Below are positions 16,413-24,872 of a stretch of 64,000 bases of DNA, in pieces (within the stretch, counting starts at the first letter, position 1; each line of letters opens with the position of its first letter). Source of the stretch: JAISFI01 sp031553775 (GTDB taxonomy: Bacteria; Bacteroidota; Bacteroidia; Bacteroidales; Azobacteroidaceae). Made by a program: the position numbers and the translations under genes. The stretch lies in contig JAVBLA010000015.1 of NCBI GenBank assembly GCA_031553775.1, forward strand, positions 36,923 through 100,922, given 5' to 3'. Below the pieces are notes generated by a model. The model was given only the letters and a program-made list of their open reading frames with translations. It had not been told where the DNA came from and did not search any database.

Positions 16413-17711
16413 ATGAGTTATTTATTCACCTCAGAATCGGTGTCTGAAGGGCACCCCGATAAAGTTTCCGATCAGATATCGGATGCTTTGCTTGACAAGT
16501 TCCTTGCTTATGACAAGAACTCGAAAGTAGCTTGCGAAACATTGGTGACAACAGGACAGGTTGTTTTGGCCGGAGAAGTAAAATCATCCGCTTATATCGA
16601 CGTACAGCGTGTTGCCCGTGAGGTAATTGAAAAGATCGGTTATACGAAAAGCGAATATCAGTTTGAAGCTAAATCTTGCGGCGTTTTCAGTGCGATCCAT
16701 GAGCAATCCGGCGATATCAACCGGGGTGTGGAACGGGAAAATCCGTATGATCAGGGGGCGGGAGACCAGGGTATGATGTTCGGTTATGCTACCCACGAAA
16801 CGGAAAACTATATGCCTTTGGCCTTAGATCTTTCCCATTCGCTTTTGCTGGAACTGGCCGCTATCCGGAAAAACGAACTGCACCTGATGCCTTATTTGCG
16901 TCCGGATGCCAAATCACAGGTTACCATCGAATATGATGATAACGGAACTCCGTTGCGAATCGATACGATCGTAATTTCCACCCAGCATGATGAGTTTGTG
17001 CTGCCGGCAGATCATTCTTACGAAGCCCAACTGAAGGCCGATAAAGCCATGCAGGCTAAAATTACCGACGATGTAATCAAAATATTGATTCCGCGTGTAA
17101 AAGCGATTTATAAACCGGCTATACAAGCCTTATTTAACGATCAGATCAAATATCATGTGAATCCTACCGGCAAATTTGTGATTGGAGGTCCGCATGGAGA
17201 TACCGGTCTGACCGGACGTAAAATTATAGTGGATACTTACGGAGGAAAAGGAGCTCACGGAGGTGGTGCTTTCTCCGGAAAAGATCCTTCTAAAGTAGAC
17301 CGTTCGGCTGCATATGCAGCCCGTCATATAGCAAAGAACCTTTGTGCTGCCGGTGTTGCCGATGAAGTGCTGGTGCAGGTGTCTTATGCGATCGGGGTTG
17401 CCAAACCGATGAATATTTATGTAAATACTTACGGTAGGAGCAATGTGAAAATGTCCGACGGGGAAATTGCTAAAAAAGTGGAAGAGCTCTTCGATATGCG
17501 CCCTAAAGCTATTGAAGAACGCCTGAAACTCAGGAGCCCGATTTATCTGGAAACAGCGTCTTATGGTCATATGGGCCGCAAAAATGAAGTTGTTACCAAA
17601 ACTTTCGACTCGGAATATAATTCTCCTTCTCCTTTAGTTCTGGAAGTAGAACTGTTTACCTGGGAGAAATTGGATTATGTAGATAAAGTGAAAGCAGCTT
17701 TCGGGTTGTAA
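16413..17711 (+). CDS. metK: S-adenosylmethionine synthetase (methionine adenosyltransferase)
   Basis: Makes SAM from methionine and ATP in the cytoplasm. The protein starts MSYLFTSESVSEGHPDKVSD and has all the signature blocks: GAGDQGMMFGYATHE (ATP-binding hexapeptide region), GGPHGDTGLTGRKIIVDTYG, and the glycine-rich GAHGGGAFSGKDPSKVDRSA loop. At 432 residues it is about 45 longer than the E. coli enzyme, normal for Bacteroidota. The start is set by the family N-terminus. The 16207-16416 frame before it is not a gene, as it runs through the leader and riboswitch. It works with AhcY in the methyl cycle and is followed by a terminator. Confidence 0.97.
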   Translation: MSYLFTSESVSEGHPDKVSDQISDALLDKFLAYDKNSKVACETLVTTGQVVLAGEVKSSAYIDVQRVAREVIEKIGYTKSEYQFEAKSCGVFSAIHEQSGDINRGVERENPYDQGAGDQGMMFGYATHETENYMPLALDLSHSLLLELAAIRKNELHLMPYLRPDAKSQVTIEYDDNGTPLRIDTIVISTQHDEFVLPADHSYEAQLKADKAMQAKITDDVIKILIPRVKAIYKPAIQALFNDQIKYHVNPTGKFVIGGPHGDTGLTGRKIIVDTYGGKGAHGGGAFSGKDPSKVDRSAAYAARHIAKNLCAAGVADEVLVQVSYAIGVAKPMNIYVNTYGRSNVKMSDGEIAKKVEELFDMRPKAIEERLKLRSPIYLETASYGHMGRKNEVVTKTFDSEYNSPSPLVLEVELFTWEKLDYVDKVKAAFGL

Positions 17712-17727
17712 TTTCTGAAATAAACGG

Positions 17728-17770
17728 AATGGGCGTGACGATCGGGATCAAACGGCGTTACGCTCATTTT
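17728..17770 (+). terminator. Terminator after metK
   Basis: AATGGGCGTGACG (17728-17740) pairs with CGTTACGCTCATT (17756-17768), with two G-U pairs, then a short T-run. The hairpin overlaps the far upstream start (17769) of the next open frame, supporting the internal ATG at 17796 for that gene. Confidence 0.7.
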
Positions 17771-17795
17771 GTATACTGTTGCTCTTAATCTGCTC

Positions 17796-18470
17796 ATGAA
17801 TCGTACTGCTACACGTATTTATCGCTATCTTCGATACCGGAAAGGATTCGGTGTTCATTCTCCTTTTGCTTTCGGGCTGATCAATAAAGTGATAGAAGAG
17901 AAAAAACCTTATTACATCTATGAAGAAATTGAACAAATCATTTCCCGTTATCCGTTCAAAGAGAAACACAGAAAAAAATATGGGAGATTCCTGTTCCGTA
18001 TTGTAAACTTTTTTCATCTGCGGAATGTATTACAGGTAGGTGTCTCCGATGGTGTCCGGGCGATGTACCTGAATGCAGCGGCAGCTTCTATGATCGTATT
18101 GGAAGAAAACCGGAAAAAAGCACTCGAAGCCACCCGTTTCAATGCAGAAATCAAATCGTTGGATATTCGTACAGGAAGTTATCTTTCTATGATAGATGCT
18201 GTAACAGGAGAATTAGGCAGCCTGGATCTGTTATTTTTGAATATACAGGCAGATGCAGACCTGACCAGGGCTATTTTTCAAAAATCCCTGCAATATATTT
18301 TGCCGGAGACAGTTTTTATCATAGATGGTATACATAAGAAAAGGATGAAAGGAGTCTGGAAAGAAATCTGTTGCCATCATGAAGTCTGTGTTACCATGGA
18401 TTTATATTCTTTGGGACTGGTATTCTTTAACCGGAAAATGCAAAAAAAAGACTATAAAATATATTTTTGA
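17796..18470 (+). CDS. Class I SAM-dependent methyltransferase-like protein
   Basis: A 224-residue cytoplasmic protein. The start at 17796 (MNRTATRIYRYLRY) avoids the metK terminator; the ATG at 17769 lies at its edge. The N-terminal GFGVHSPFAFGLINKVIEE block is typical of a Bacteroidota-specific family annotated as methyltransferase. The region NVLQVGVSDGVRAMYL looks like a degenerate motif I of the SAM-binding fold, followed by IVLEENRKKAL (acidic end of beta 2) and LDLLFLN (motif near beta 4). The glycine loop is weaker than usual, so catalytic activity is uncertain. The stop abuts the cobalamin adenosyltransferase start by two bases, suggesting an operon. Confidence 0.6.
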   Translation: MNRTATRIYRYLRYRKGFGVHSPFAFGLINKVIEEKKPYYIYEEIEQIISRYPFKEKHRKKYGRFLFRIVNFFHLRNVLQVGVSDGVRAMYLNAAAASMIVLEENRKKALEATRFNAEIKSLDIRTGSYLSMIDAVTGELGSLDLLFLNIQADADLTRAIFQKSLQYILPETVFIIDGIHKKRMKGVWKEICCHHEVCVTMDLYSLGLVFFNRKMQKKDYKIYF

Positions 18471-18472
18471 AA

Positions 18473-19024
18473 ATGAAAATTTACACTAAAACAGGAGATA
18501 AGGGGCAAACTTCGCTGATAGGAGGGAGGCGTATTCCGAAGTCGCATCTGAGGCTGGATGCTTATGGAACAATCGATGAATTGAATGCATTTACGGGTTT
18601 ATTATCGGATACCATAGACGATCTGCATGACAAGGAAATCTTGTTGTCTATTCAATCTTCTTTATTTTCGGTAGGTTGTGTGTTGGCTTCAGATCCGGAT
18701 GCTCCTCAAAAAAGCAATATTTCCTGTCCGGACAATCGGGATATTGTTTTGCTGGAAAAAGAAATTGACCGGATGGATTCCATTCTTCCACCCCTGAAGA
18801 ATTTCATTTTGCCCGGCGGATGTCCCGCTGCTTCCCTGGCACATGTTTGCCGTACGATTGCCCGGCGTGCCGAAAGATGTATTTATCGGATGGAAGACCT
18901 ATCTATAGATACTAATGTGTTAATATTCATGAATCGCCTGTCGGATTATTTTTTTGTTTTGGCAAGGAAAGAATGCAAAAGTCAGGGTGTGGATGAAAAA
19001 ATATGGAATAATCCTTGCAAATAG
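18473..19024 (+). CDS. Cob(I)alamin adenosyltransferase, PduO type
   Basis: A 183-residue enzyme that transfers the adenosyl group of ATP to cob(I)alamin, making coenzyme B12. Signatures are the N-terminal ATP-binding KIYTKTGDKGQTSLIGG, RLDAYGTIDELNAFTGLL, and the C-terminal helix CRTIARRAERCIYRM with the conserved Arg residues. The ATG at 18473 is preferred; a TTG at 18467 would overlap the previous stop. Length is normal for PduO-type proteins. Adenosylcobalamin would serve B12-dependent enzymes such as methylmalonyl-CoA mutase, none of which is in the window. Confidence 0.93.
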   Translation: MKIYTKTGDKGQTSLIGGRRIPKSHLRLDAYGTIDELNAFTGLLSDTIDDLHDKEILLSIQSSLFSVGCVLASDPDAPQKSNISCPDNRDIVLLEKEIDRMDSILPPLKNFILPGGCPAASLAHVCRTIARRAERCIYRMEDLSIDTNVLIFMNRLSDYFFVLARKECKSQGVDEKIWNNPCK

Positions 19025-19036
19025 AATTTATTATTA

Positions 19037-19044
19037 TACTTTTG
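19037..19044 (+). promoter_or_regulatory. -7 element before the DUF2795 gene
   Basis: TACTTTTG matches TAnnTTTG, 53 bases before the ATG at 19098 and 12 bases after the previous stop, indicating separate transcription of the DUF2795 gene. Confidence 0.55.
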
Positions 19045-19097
19045 CGAAAAATTTGAAAGAAAATTTGCAGTAAAAAGACTAAAATAGAAAAAAATTT

Positions 19098-19319
19098 ATG
19101 TATTGGACACTAGAATTAGCATCCAAATTAGAAGATGCTCCATGGCCTGCTACTAAAGATGAATTGATTGATTATGCTCTTCGTTCCGGAGCTCCCCTGG
19201 AAGTGATTGAAAACTTACAGGAAATGGAAGACGAAGGCGAAATATATGAATGTATAGAGGATATTTGGCCGGATTATCCGAGTAAAGAGGATTTTTTCTT
19301 CAACGAAGAGGAGTATTAG
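19098..19319 (+). CDS. Small acidic DUF2795-domain protein
   Basis: A 73-residue, strongly acidic cytoplasmic protein. The core WPATKDELIDYALRSGAPLE followed by VIENLQEME is the DUF2795 signature; the tail is very rich in Glu and Asp (EEEY end). The function of the family is unknown. Short, highly expressed acidic DUF2795 proteins are widespread in Bacteroidota. It has its own promoter. The start is supported by the conserved N-terminus (MYWTLELASKLEDAPWP). Confidence 0.85.
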   Translation: MYWTLELASKLEDAPWPATKDELIDYALRSGAPLEVIENLQEMEDEGEIYECIEDIWPDYPSKEDFFFNEEEY

Positions 19320-19603
19320 TAATAAAAAGATAGTAATTGCCTCAGAAAGAGGATGTATATAAGGTAAATAGGTTGCTTGAAAAAGTGGCCTATTTGTGTT
19401 TTATAGCCGTTTATGGCCTTTTTTGTTTCCCTTAAAATGCATATCTTTGTAAAATATTCCAAGTTAAAAAATAATAAGTTATGGGAAGAACCAGGGTAAT
19501 TCGTTTAACAGGAAAATTTCTTTTAAGTTGCTGATTTTTGATATTCTAAGGGATGTTTTGCGAATATTCAGCTATTTGTTTAATTTTTGTTATGTATTGA
19601 ATC
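19320..19603. other. Intergenic stretch with a weak hairpin, a promoter and an aborted 17-codon frame
   Basis: AAATAGG (19366-19372) and CCTATTT (19389-19395) could form a weak terminator for the DUF2795 gene. TATCTTTG at 19442-19449 is a good -7 element. It is followed by ATG at 19481 and a 17-codon frame (MGRTRVIRLTGKFLLSC) ending at 19534. The arrangement looks like the promoter and first codons of a gene whose remainder is gone, at the left edge of an accessory block. I recognise nothing in the peptide. Confidence 0.35.
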
Positions 19604-20395
19604 ATGAAAACACATATCATTTTACTTCTTTTTACTTTGTCGTTTTGCAGCGGTATTACGGCACAAACGGCAGATAAACTCCCTTTGAGATTAAAAATCG
19701 GTTCTTATAATGTGGGACATTTTAATCAAGGAGAACTGGGAGGATATCAGGGTGACAACGCAGTAGATGAATTGCAAAGATGGCGTCATTGGATCAGTCA
19801 ACAATCCCTGGATATCTTTATTGTCAATGAATGGAACAAAGCTTTTGATAAAGACAGCGTATTCGATGCGACAAAAGAATTACTAAAACCGTTCTATACG
19901 GGCATTTATTTTGGAGACGCCAATAAATGGATATTTAACGGCATCGCGACAAATCTCAGACTGACAAATCTCAGGCAGGTTAATTGGTTTAAAGATTATT
20001 ACGCTATTATCGGAGATTTGAAAATCGGGAAAAAGACCGTCACAATTATGTCAACTCACATTCCCTGGCAAAAAGAAGGACATGAGTTGGCTATAAACTC
20101 CATGATCAACGAAATGAAAAAGTATGAATACGTGATCTGCGGAGGTGATTTTAACGCTTTTGATCAAACACAACTTCGTTTTGCCTCCGAAGGATTCAAT
20201 AGCGCCAACGGAGGCAACCAGGGATGGCATTGCACCGCTCCCGCCAACGTAGAAAGAGGCAGGACAGACGGTCTTCATATCGATAACATTGTAACATCTT
20301 CCAATATCAAAATCATGAATGTATCGGCTCCTGAAGTGGAACTAACGAAGCACGACCATTGGCCAATCATCGCAGATCTGATTATTACGTGGTAA
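19604..20395 (+). CDS. Secreted endonuclease/exonuclease/phosphatase (EEP)-fold hydrolase
   Basis: A 263-residue protein with a clear signal peptide (MKTHIILLLFTLSFCSGITA, cleavage before Q). The EEP/DNase I-like motifs appear in order: GSYNVGHFN (metal Asn), IFIVNEWNKA (metal Glu), TIMSTHIPW (His), CGGDFNAFD (Asp and Asn) and TKHDHWPIIAD (Asp-His pair). Members hydrolyse phosphodiesters in DNA, lipids or small molecules. The secreted form here could be a nuclease or a phospholipase/sphingomyelinase-like enzyme; the substrate is not readable. There is no T9SS tail. It converges on the PL8-like gene across a perfect bidirectional terminator and is preceded by what looks like an interrupted locus. 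Confidence 0.75.
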   Translation: MKTHIILLLFTLSFCSGITAQTADKLPLRLKIGSYNVGHFNQGELGGYQGDNAVDELQRWRHWISQQSLDIFIVNEWNKAFDKDSVFDATKELLKPFYTGIYFGDANKWIFNGIATNLRLTNLRQVNWFKDYYAIIGDLKIGKKTVTIMSTHIPWQKEGHELAINSMINEMKKYEYVICGGDFNAFDQTQLRFASEGFNSANGGNQGWHCTAPANVERGRTDGLHIDNIVTSSNIKIMNVSAPEVELTKHDHWPIIADLIITW

Positions 20396-20449
20396 TGGTA
20401 GCATATTAGATTCTTCTTCTGCGTGTCTGGGTTCGAATCTTAGCAAGAT
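20396..20449 (+). other. tRNA-like 3' fragment (possible integration scar)
   Basis: After the EEP stop, TGGTAGCAT resembles a D-arm end, and CTGGG-TTCGAAT-CTTAG forms a complete T-arm: five pairs including two G-U, with the canonical TTCGAAT loop. The bases between give only a poor anticodon stem with loop TTCTTCT, and no matching 5' acceptor strand is present upstream. It is therefore not a working tRNA. Fragments of this kind are typical of attachment sites left when islands integrate in tRNA genes. A chance match in 54 bases is possible. Confidence 0.35.
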
Positions 20450-20455
20450 AATACG

Positions 20456-20509
20456 AAAAAATACAAACGCCTGATTATGTGCTTTGATAATCAGGCGTTT
20501 GTATTTTTT
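20456..20509. terminator. Perfect bidirectional terminator between convergent genes
   Basis: A 23-bp perfect inverted repeat (20456-20478 with 20487-20509) around an eight-base loop. It has A6 on the left and T6 on the right, with a GC-rich CGCCTG/CAGGCG core. It serves both the EEP gene (+) and the PL8-like gene (-). Confidence 0.9.
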
Positions 20510-20513
20510 GTGC

Positions 20514-23030
20514 TTATTCAACGATCAGTTTTTGCGTGTCAATCAGTTTCTGATGTTTATCGTAAAGTTGTATCATATATATTCCCGGCGACAGAGGCGC
20601 AGTATCAACAGCGGAATTGTCGATTGACCGGGAGACTGTTTTACCGGATATAGTATTAATCCGCAATTCGTAATTATTGAAACGACCATCTATTTCCACC
20701 TTGACGATCGCACCTTGTTTTACCGGATTGGGATATACCTTGAACAGGCTGCCATTTTTTTCAGCGTCGATCTCCGTAATGCCGGAGCCGATATATTCCG
20801 GGGTTTGCTCATTGATGACATAATTCGCTGGTGATCCTTTAAATCCGTAGCCGACGGGCAATTCACATTGCAATTCTTTTTTGCCGGTCAGTTTCGGAAA
20901 TTTAACTATCAACGACAGTTCAGACAACAAGCGGGTAGGATCGGCAACGGCAACTTTAATCTCATCTTTGCTGAGTCCCTTCATCATCACCACGCACGGT
21001 TCGGTTGCCCGGATCGAGATATCATCGCTCCAGGTGAAGGTAGATGCCGAATGAAACACAACACCCAGTATATCCAATCCCTTGTGATAAACTGCTTGTT
21101 TAAGAGCCGAATTTTCCAGGATAACGACATTCGAAGTATCATAAGCGGCAACTTTTTCAGGAGTATTTACATTCGGAACGATTACATAAGCATATGATCC
21201 ATCGGTAGGTCTTTCACCGTGGTCTATATATGCTTTGAACACATCCATACCTATCACATCATTAGAGCCCGTATTGCTAAGAATCCGCCAACGTCCCTTC
21301 TGTTCGTCGTTACTTATCGTAACATTTCCTCCCTGAGGAAGGTAATAACCCACTTTATTATGAAGTATCCAGGATATATCGTTGCCTTTGTGAGTTCCTC
21401 TTTCCAGCGTCTCATTAGAATAATCCGTTTTGAGGATTTTTACCGCCCCTTTCAGAAGACACTGATCCAAGGTTGTATTTACCGACATCCCAAGACTCGT
21501 GGTAGATTTGATACCTGCTCCCAGACAGACCACTTCTTCATCGAAAAAGAACCAGGATTTTTTAGCCTCAGTATTAACCGTTGCAAATTCTTTTACATTC
21601 ATATCGTATGTAGAAACACCGTAAACACCATCCGAAACACCACCTACAAAATTGGTTTCTCCCAGATTACCCCAAGTCTTGGGGAAAGGAATATTTCGTG
21701 TAGACAAAGCCGGAGTGGTAGTCCCCGGAATTCGTCCCCAGTCCCATACCGGATAAATATTTACGTATTCATCTCCATCAACAGCGATATCCGTAGCTCC
21801 ATCCGAGAGGAAAAATCCTGTCAGGTTTTCTCCGTTTCCATGTTCGTTTCTATCGGTTGACGTCGACACCATCCTTACATCCATCGTATATCCCGGACGT
21901 TGGTGCAGGGTAGAATCCGAGCGCCAGAAATGCGCGTGATAAGGTTCTATTCCATAGGAAGGACTTTCCTGCAGCGACACCCGTTTGATGGCAGCGTCAT
22001 AGACCGCCGCGTTATCCACATCTACAGCCTTTACCAGTTCCAGCGTACCGGTTCCCCTGATATTCGCGTTAGCGCCGGCAATACCTCTTCCCTGTACATT
22101 AAACAAAGTATAATTACCCCTTATTACAGGAATAAGCCCGTTTCTTACAAAACTGAAAAGTATTTGAAATTTCTCATCCGACAAGGCATATTTAGTTCCG
22201 CGTAAATATTGAGCCATATAACAAACCGCATTTACCATCGCCTCTCCGTACCCGCTGATATACAGTTGCGGTCCGTGTTGGTGATAGGAATAATCATGCT
22301 GAAAACCTTCATCTTCGGTATGCATGAGAGGTTCAAATGATTGTTGAACGCCTTTATCGAGCACCTCCTTATCCTTAGTCAAAACTCCTCTGAAAACCCA
22401 GTGCACAGCTATTTCCACCTTATTCACTGCCGTTCCCTGTGAGCCATCCTCATCAGGTTTACCTCCATCGTCTTTCATCCGTTGGATGAGTTTAGCCTCG
22501 AGATCAGCAGGCAGTTGTTTAGGAGCTGAGCGCATCATTATCAGGATCATTCCTACATTTTGGGGAGTTGAGACCTTTTGATAAAACCAATTCGTACTCT
22601 GCGGATTTTTGTCATACCAGAGATTGAACATCCTCACAATAGCGTCATATACGCTGTCTGAATTATAATACACACTTCCCGGTAACGAATAAGAGACGAC
22701 CACATAATGCAGCCGGTATAAATGATGGAGACAAATCCAATTTGTCTGATCCGCATTGGCATAATCAATGTCGTTGAATGAACCATCGGCATTGGCCGCA
22801 CCTAAAAATGCGGCTGCATAGGCATCACACTGGGCAACGTCTATGGCTTTTTGTCTTGCCTGGATACTTAGCATAATAGAATCATACACATCGAGCTGAT
22901 CGTCCTGATGAGCCACTGGAGCATTTAAGACATTACTTGTTCCGTATGAGGAAAAAAGAACAATAGAAAAAAAACTAAGCAACAAAAATGTTCTCATTTT
23001 CGATATCGGCAAATTGGTATTAACTTTCAT
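20514..23030 (-). CDS. PL8-like polysaccharide lyase (chondroitin/hyaluronan lyase type) with T9SS sorting domain
   Basis: An 838-residue secreted lyase. It starts at 23030 (MKVNTNLPISKM); the longer frame adds 14 unlikely residues. The order is an N-terminal signal, an alpha/alpha toroid, and beta-sandwich domains. Catalytic landmarks of PL8 are visible: Asn in NWFYQKVSTPQNV, and His and Tyr nine residues apart in YHQHGPQLYISGYG, the same spacing as the His-Tyr pair of hyaluronate lyases. The Arg-rich VQGRGIAG strand follows. The C-terminus (LFKVYPNPV onward, ending GIYMIQLYDKHQKLIDTQKL) is a type A T9SS sorting domain, so the enzyme is exported by the gld/por system found at 46-53 kb. Eliminative cleavage of uronic-acid-containing host glycosaminoglycans is expected. 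It is a single gene divergent from a beta-helix protein with the same type of tail. Confidence 0.85.
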   Translation of the reverse strand: MKVNTNLPISKMRTFLLLSFFSIVLFSSYGTSNVLNAPVAHQDDQLDVYDSIMLSIQARQKAIDVAQCDAYAAAFLGAANADGSFNDIDYANADQTNWICLHHLYRLHYVVVSYSLPGSVYYNSDSVYDAIVRMFNLWYDKNPQSTNWFYQKVSTPQNVGMILIMMRSAPKQLPADLEAKLIQRMKDDGGKPDEDGSQGTAVNKVEIAVHWVFRGVLTKDKEVLDKGVQQSFEPLMHTEDEGFQHDYSYHQHGPQLYISGYGEAMVNAVCYMAQYLRGTKYALSDEKFQILFSFVRNGLIPVIRGNYTLFNVQGRGIAGANANIRGTGTLELVKAVDVDNAAVYDAAIKRVSLQESPSYGIEPYHAHFWRSDSTLHQRPGYTMDVRMVSTSTDRNEHGNGENLTGFFLSDGATDIAVDGDEYVNIYPVWDWGRIPGTTTPALSTRNIPFPKTWGNLGETNFVGGVSDGVYGVSTYDMNVKEFATVNTEAKKSWFFFDEEVVCLGAGIKSTTSLGMSVNTTLDQCLLKGAVKILKTDYSNETLERGTHKGNDISWILHNKVGYYLPQGGNVTISNDEQKGRWRILSNTGSNDVIGMDVFKAYIDHGERPTDGSYAYVIVPNVNTPEKVAAYDTSNVVILENSALKQAVYHKGLDILGVVFHSASTFTWSDDISIRATEPCVVMMKGLSKDEIKVAVADPTRLLSELSLIVKFPKLTGKKELQCELPVGYGFKGSPANYVINEQTPEYIGSGITEIDAEKNGSLFKVYPNPVKQGAIVKVEIDGRFNNYELRINTISGKTVSRSIDNSAVDTAPLSPGIYMIQLYDKHQKLIDTQKLIVE

Positions 23031-23072
23031 GATATTCTGTTTTTTAATAATTAACTCTGACAACAAATACAA

Positions 23073-23473
23073 TGAATTTTTGACGAAGTTATAAAAATTT
23101 ATTTTGAAATATTATCCTCTTAATTCGGTATTTTTCAGGATGAATAAAAAGTAGTAGCATTTTGAATAATTCATAGGAGGTCTTATGCTTTTTTTAAGGC
23201 TACCTTTGTTTTGGTAGTTGTGTTTTGTGGCATTTATTCTTTTTCCAAATCCAGAAAAAGACATCTTGTATATCCAACCGATGGTCATTCCGATCAGATT
23301 TTTTATAAGGTGTACAGCAGTTTAGTCGGACTGCTTTTGAGTGGGGCCAGTACTGAGATCGACCTCTCAGGTTGCACATGGTATGCAATTTGTTGAAACA
23401 CGAAAAGGAGAAAAGCAATTTTGCACAAAAATTTTGAAAATATAATTTACATATTAACTGAAAATCAATCATC
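23073..23473. other. Divergent intergenic region, 400 bases
   Basis: AT-rich region between the PL8-like gene and the beta-helix gene. TACCTTTG at 23201-23208 fits the -7 consensus on the plus strand and lies in a small palindrome (CTACC-N8-GGTAG), but it is about 265 bases before the next ATG. The segment 23210-23400 is richer in GC and can be read as short open frames on both strands (for example GMTIGWIYKMSFSGFGKR on the minus strand). None matches a family I know. It may hold decayed coding sequence. Confidence 0.3.
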
Positions 23474-24814
23474 ATGAAGCGAACTATTTGTCTATCTTTT
23501 ATTGCCGCGTTTTTTGTCGCGACACTAAGCGCCAATACATTAATCTTGAAAGTCGGAGATTACGAAACTTATTATTATCCGGAAGATGCCTGGCAGGCGG
23601 CGATAGACGACTCTAACTACAGTGAGTATATTATCGATCTTGAACCCGGATATTATGTTTTGACAGCCAGCCTTAAAAACCCATCCGGAAAAAAGATCAC
23701 TATTTCCGGCAGCGGTGCTGACAATACCTTCATCGGGAGAGCCTATCCCGGCACATTCACACTCGAAAGCGGCGAATCTCCAGGCAGATTGATGCAGATA
23801 AACGCTGCTGGCGACTCCAATTCTGAAGTTACATTCGAAAATTTAACATTACAAACGATAGGTTTCTCGGGAGAGGACTCCAACGGAGGAGGCGTGGTAA
23901 ATATTAACGTCGCCGGCAACGTCAAAATAACCATGCGCAATTGCAATCTTAATAATATTTTCGGAAGAACAGGTGCGATCATGCAAATACAGGGCTCAGC
24001 GGCAGGTAATTCTTTACTTATGGAAAATTGTTTTGTGGAGGCATGCGGAGCGTTTGACTTCAATAGTTTTGAAGGAATTCTCGCCATCAGGAACGGAGCA
24101 TTGACCATAAAAGACTGTACATTCTTCAATAATGAGGCCAGGTATTTCGCCACTACAGGATCTGACCGGAACTTAAAGATCGGTTATATTATTTCTATGA
24201 GTAGTAATGCCAGTTCCTGCTCCCTGGAAAACTGTATTTTTTACAACAACGGATTCAAAGGAAGTTCCACTATTTCACATCCGTTGGTGTCAGTTAAAGT
24301 GGGCACAACTACGATCAAAGATGTAATTTTTGTCAAAAACAAACGACTTTCCACGCTCGACTGCGACTTGTATTATACTACGTCGACAGCGCCTTCTGTC
24401 TCCGATTCTTATTTCAGTGCGATCCGGAGCATCAAAAGTGGGGCTGACTATCATGTGACCGAAATGACGGGTGCCACGATAGATTCTACGCTGACATACA
24501 CCTCTCCTGAAATCAATTATGAGATGGATGGCGAACTACCCAAGATATTTACCGATGTGAATGGTGTGAAATACATCAGGAAGGCTGCGGATTCTAATTT
24601 GTCAACAGTTACTCCAGAGAGAAATTTTGCTGCGTGGGGCGTAAAAGGCGAGTTGCAAATTGAAGCACCGGAACCGGTAACCATCAAAATATACAACTTG
24701 TTGGGAGCGGAAATATTTAACCGGACAAGCGTTACACAGGAAAAAATAGCCTTACCAAAGGGTGTTTATATCGTAAAATCGGGATCAGGATCGGTTAAGG
24801 TTTGTGTGAAATAA
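23474..24814 (+). CDS. Secreted right-handed beta-helix protein with T9SS sorting domain
   Basis: A 446-residue protein with signal peptide MKRTICLSFIAAFFVATLSA. The body has the repeating pattern of a parallel beta-helix: short strands with regularly spaced Asn and hydrophobics such as TFENLTLQTIGF, ITMRNCNLNNIFG, LLMENCFVEACGAF, LTIKDCTFFNN and CSLENCIFYNN. The C-terminal 70 residues (PVTIKIYNLLGAEIF, then LPKGVYIVKSGSGSVKVCVK) form a type A T9SS sorting domain. Beta-helix folds include many polysaccharide lyases (PL6-like) but also non-catalytic adhesins, and I cannot see a decisive active site. Its position next to a PL8-like lyase with the same export signal suggests joint action on a uronic-acid polysaccharide. 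Confidence 0.7.
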   Translation: MKRTICLSFIAAFFVATLSANTLILKVGDYETYYYPEDAWQAAIDDSNYSEYIIDLEPGYYVLTASLKNPSGKKITISGSGADNTFIGRAYPGTFTLESGESPGRLMQINAAGDSNSEVTFENLTLQTIGFSGEDSNGGGVVNINVAGNVKITMRNCNLNNIFGRTGAIMQIQGSAAGNSLLMENCFVEACGAFDFNSFEGILAIRNGALTIKDCTFFNNEARYFATTGSDRNLKIGYIISMSSNASSCSLENCIFYNNGFKGSSTISHPLVSVKVGTTTIKDVIFVKNKRLSTLDCDLYYTTSTAPSVSDSYFSAIRSIKSGADYHVTEMTGATIDSTLTYTSPEINYEMDGELPKIFTDVNGVKYIRKAADSNLSTVTPERNFAAWGVKGELQIEAPEPVTIKIYNLLGAEIFNRTSVTQEKIALPKGVYIVKSGSGSVKVCVK

Positions 24815-24872
24815 GCAAAATTGGCTATCAATTCATGTGCTCCTACAGAAGAAGATTTCCTAATCTTTTATG

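Noticed and set aside
16207..16416. Small plus-strand open frame just before metK
   Set aside because: It runs through the metK promoter and the SAM-II-like aptamer and overlaps the metK start. The peptide has no recognisable domain.
20396..20449. Functional tRNA gene
   Set aside because: It lacks the 5' acceptor strand, has a mismatched anticodon stem and a pyrimidine at the position after the anticodon. Only a fragment is claimed.
23200..23535. Minus-strand open frame of 111 codons in the PL8/beta-helix gap
   Set aside because: It overlaps the signal peptide of the beta-helix gene, has no family resemblance and a Cys/Arg/Lys-rich random-like composition.
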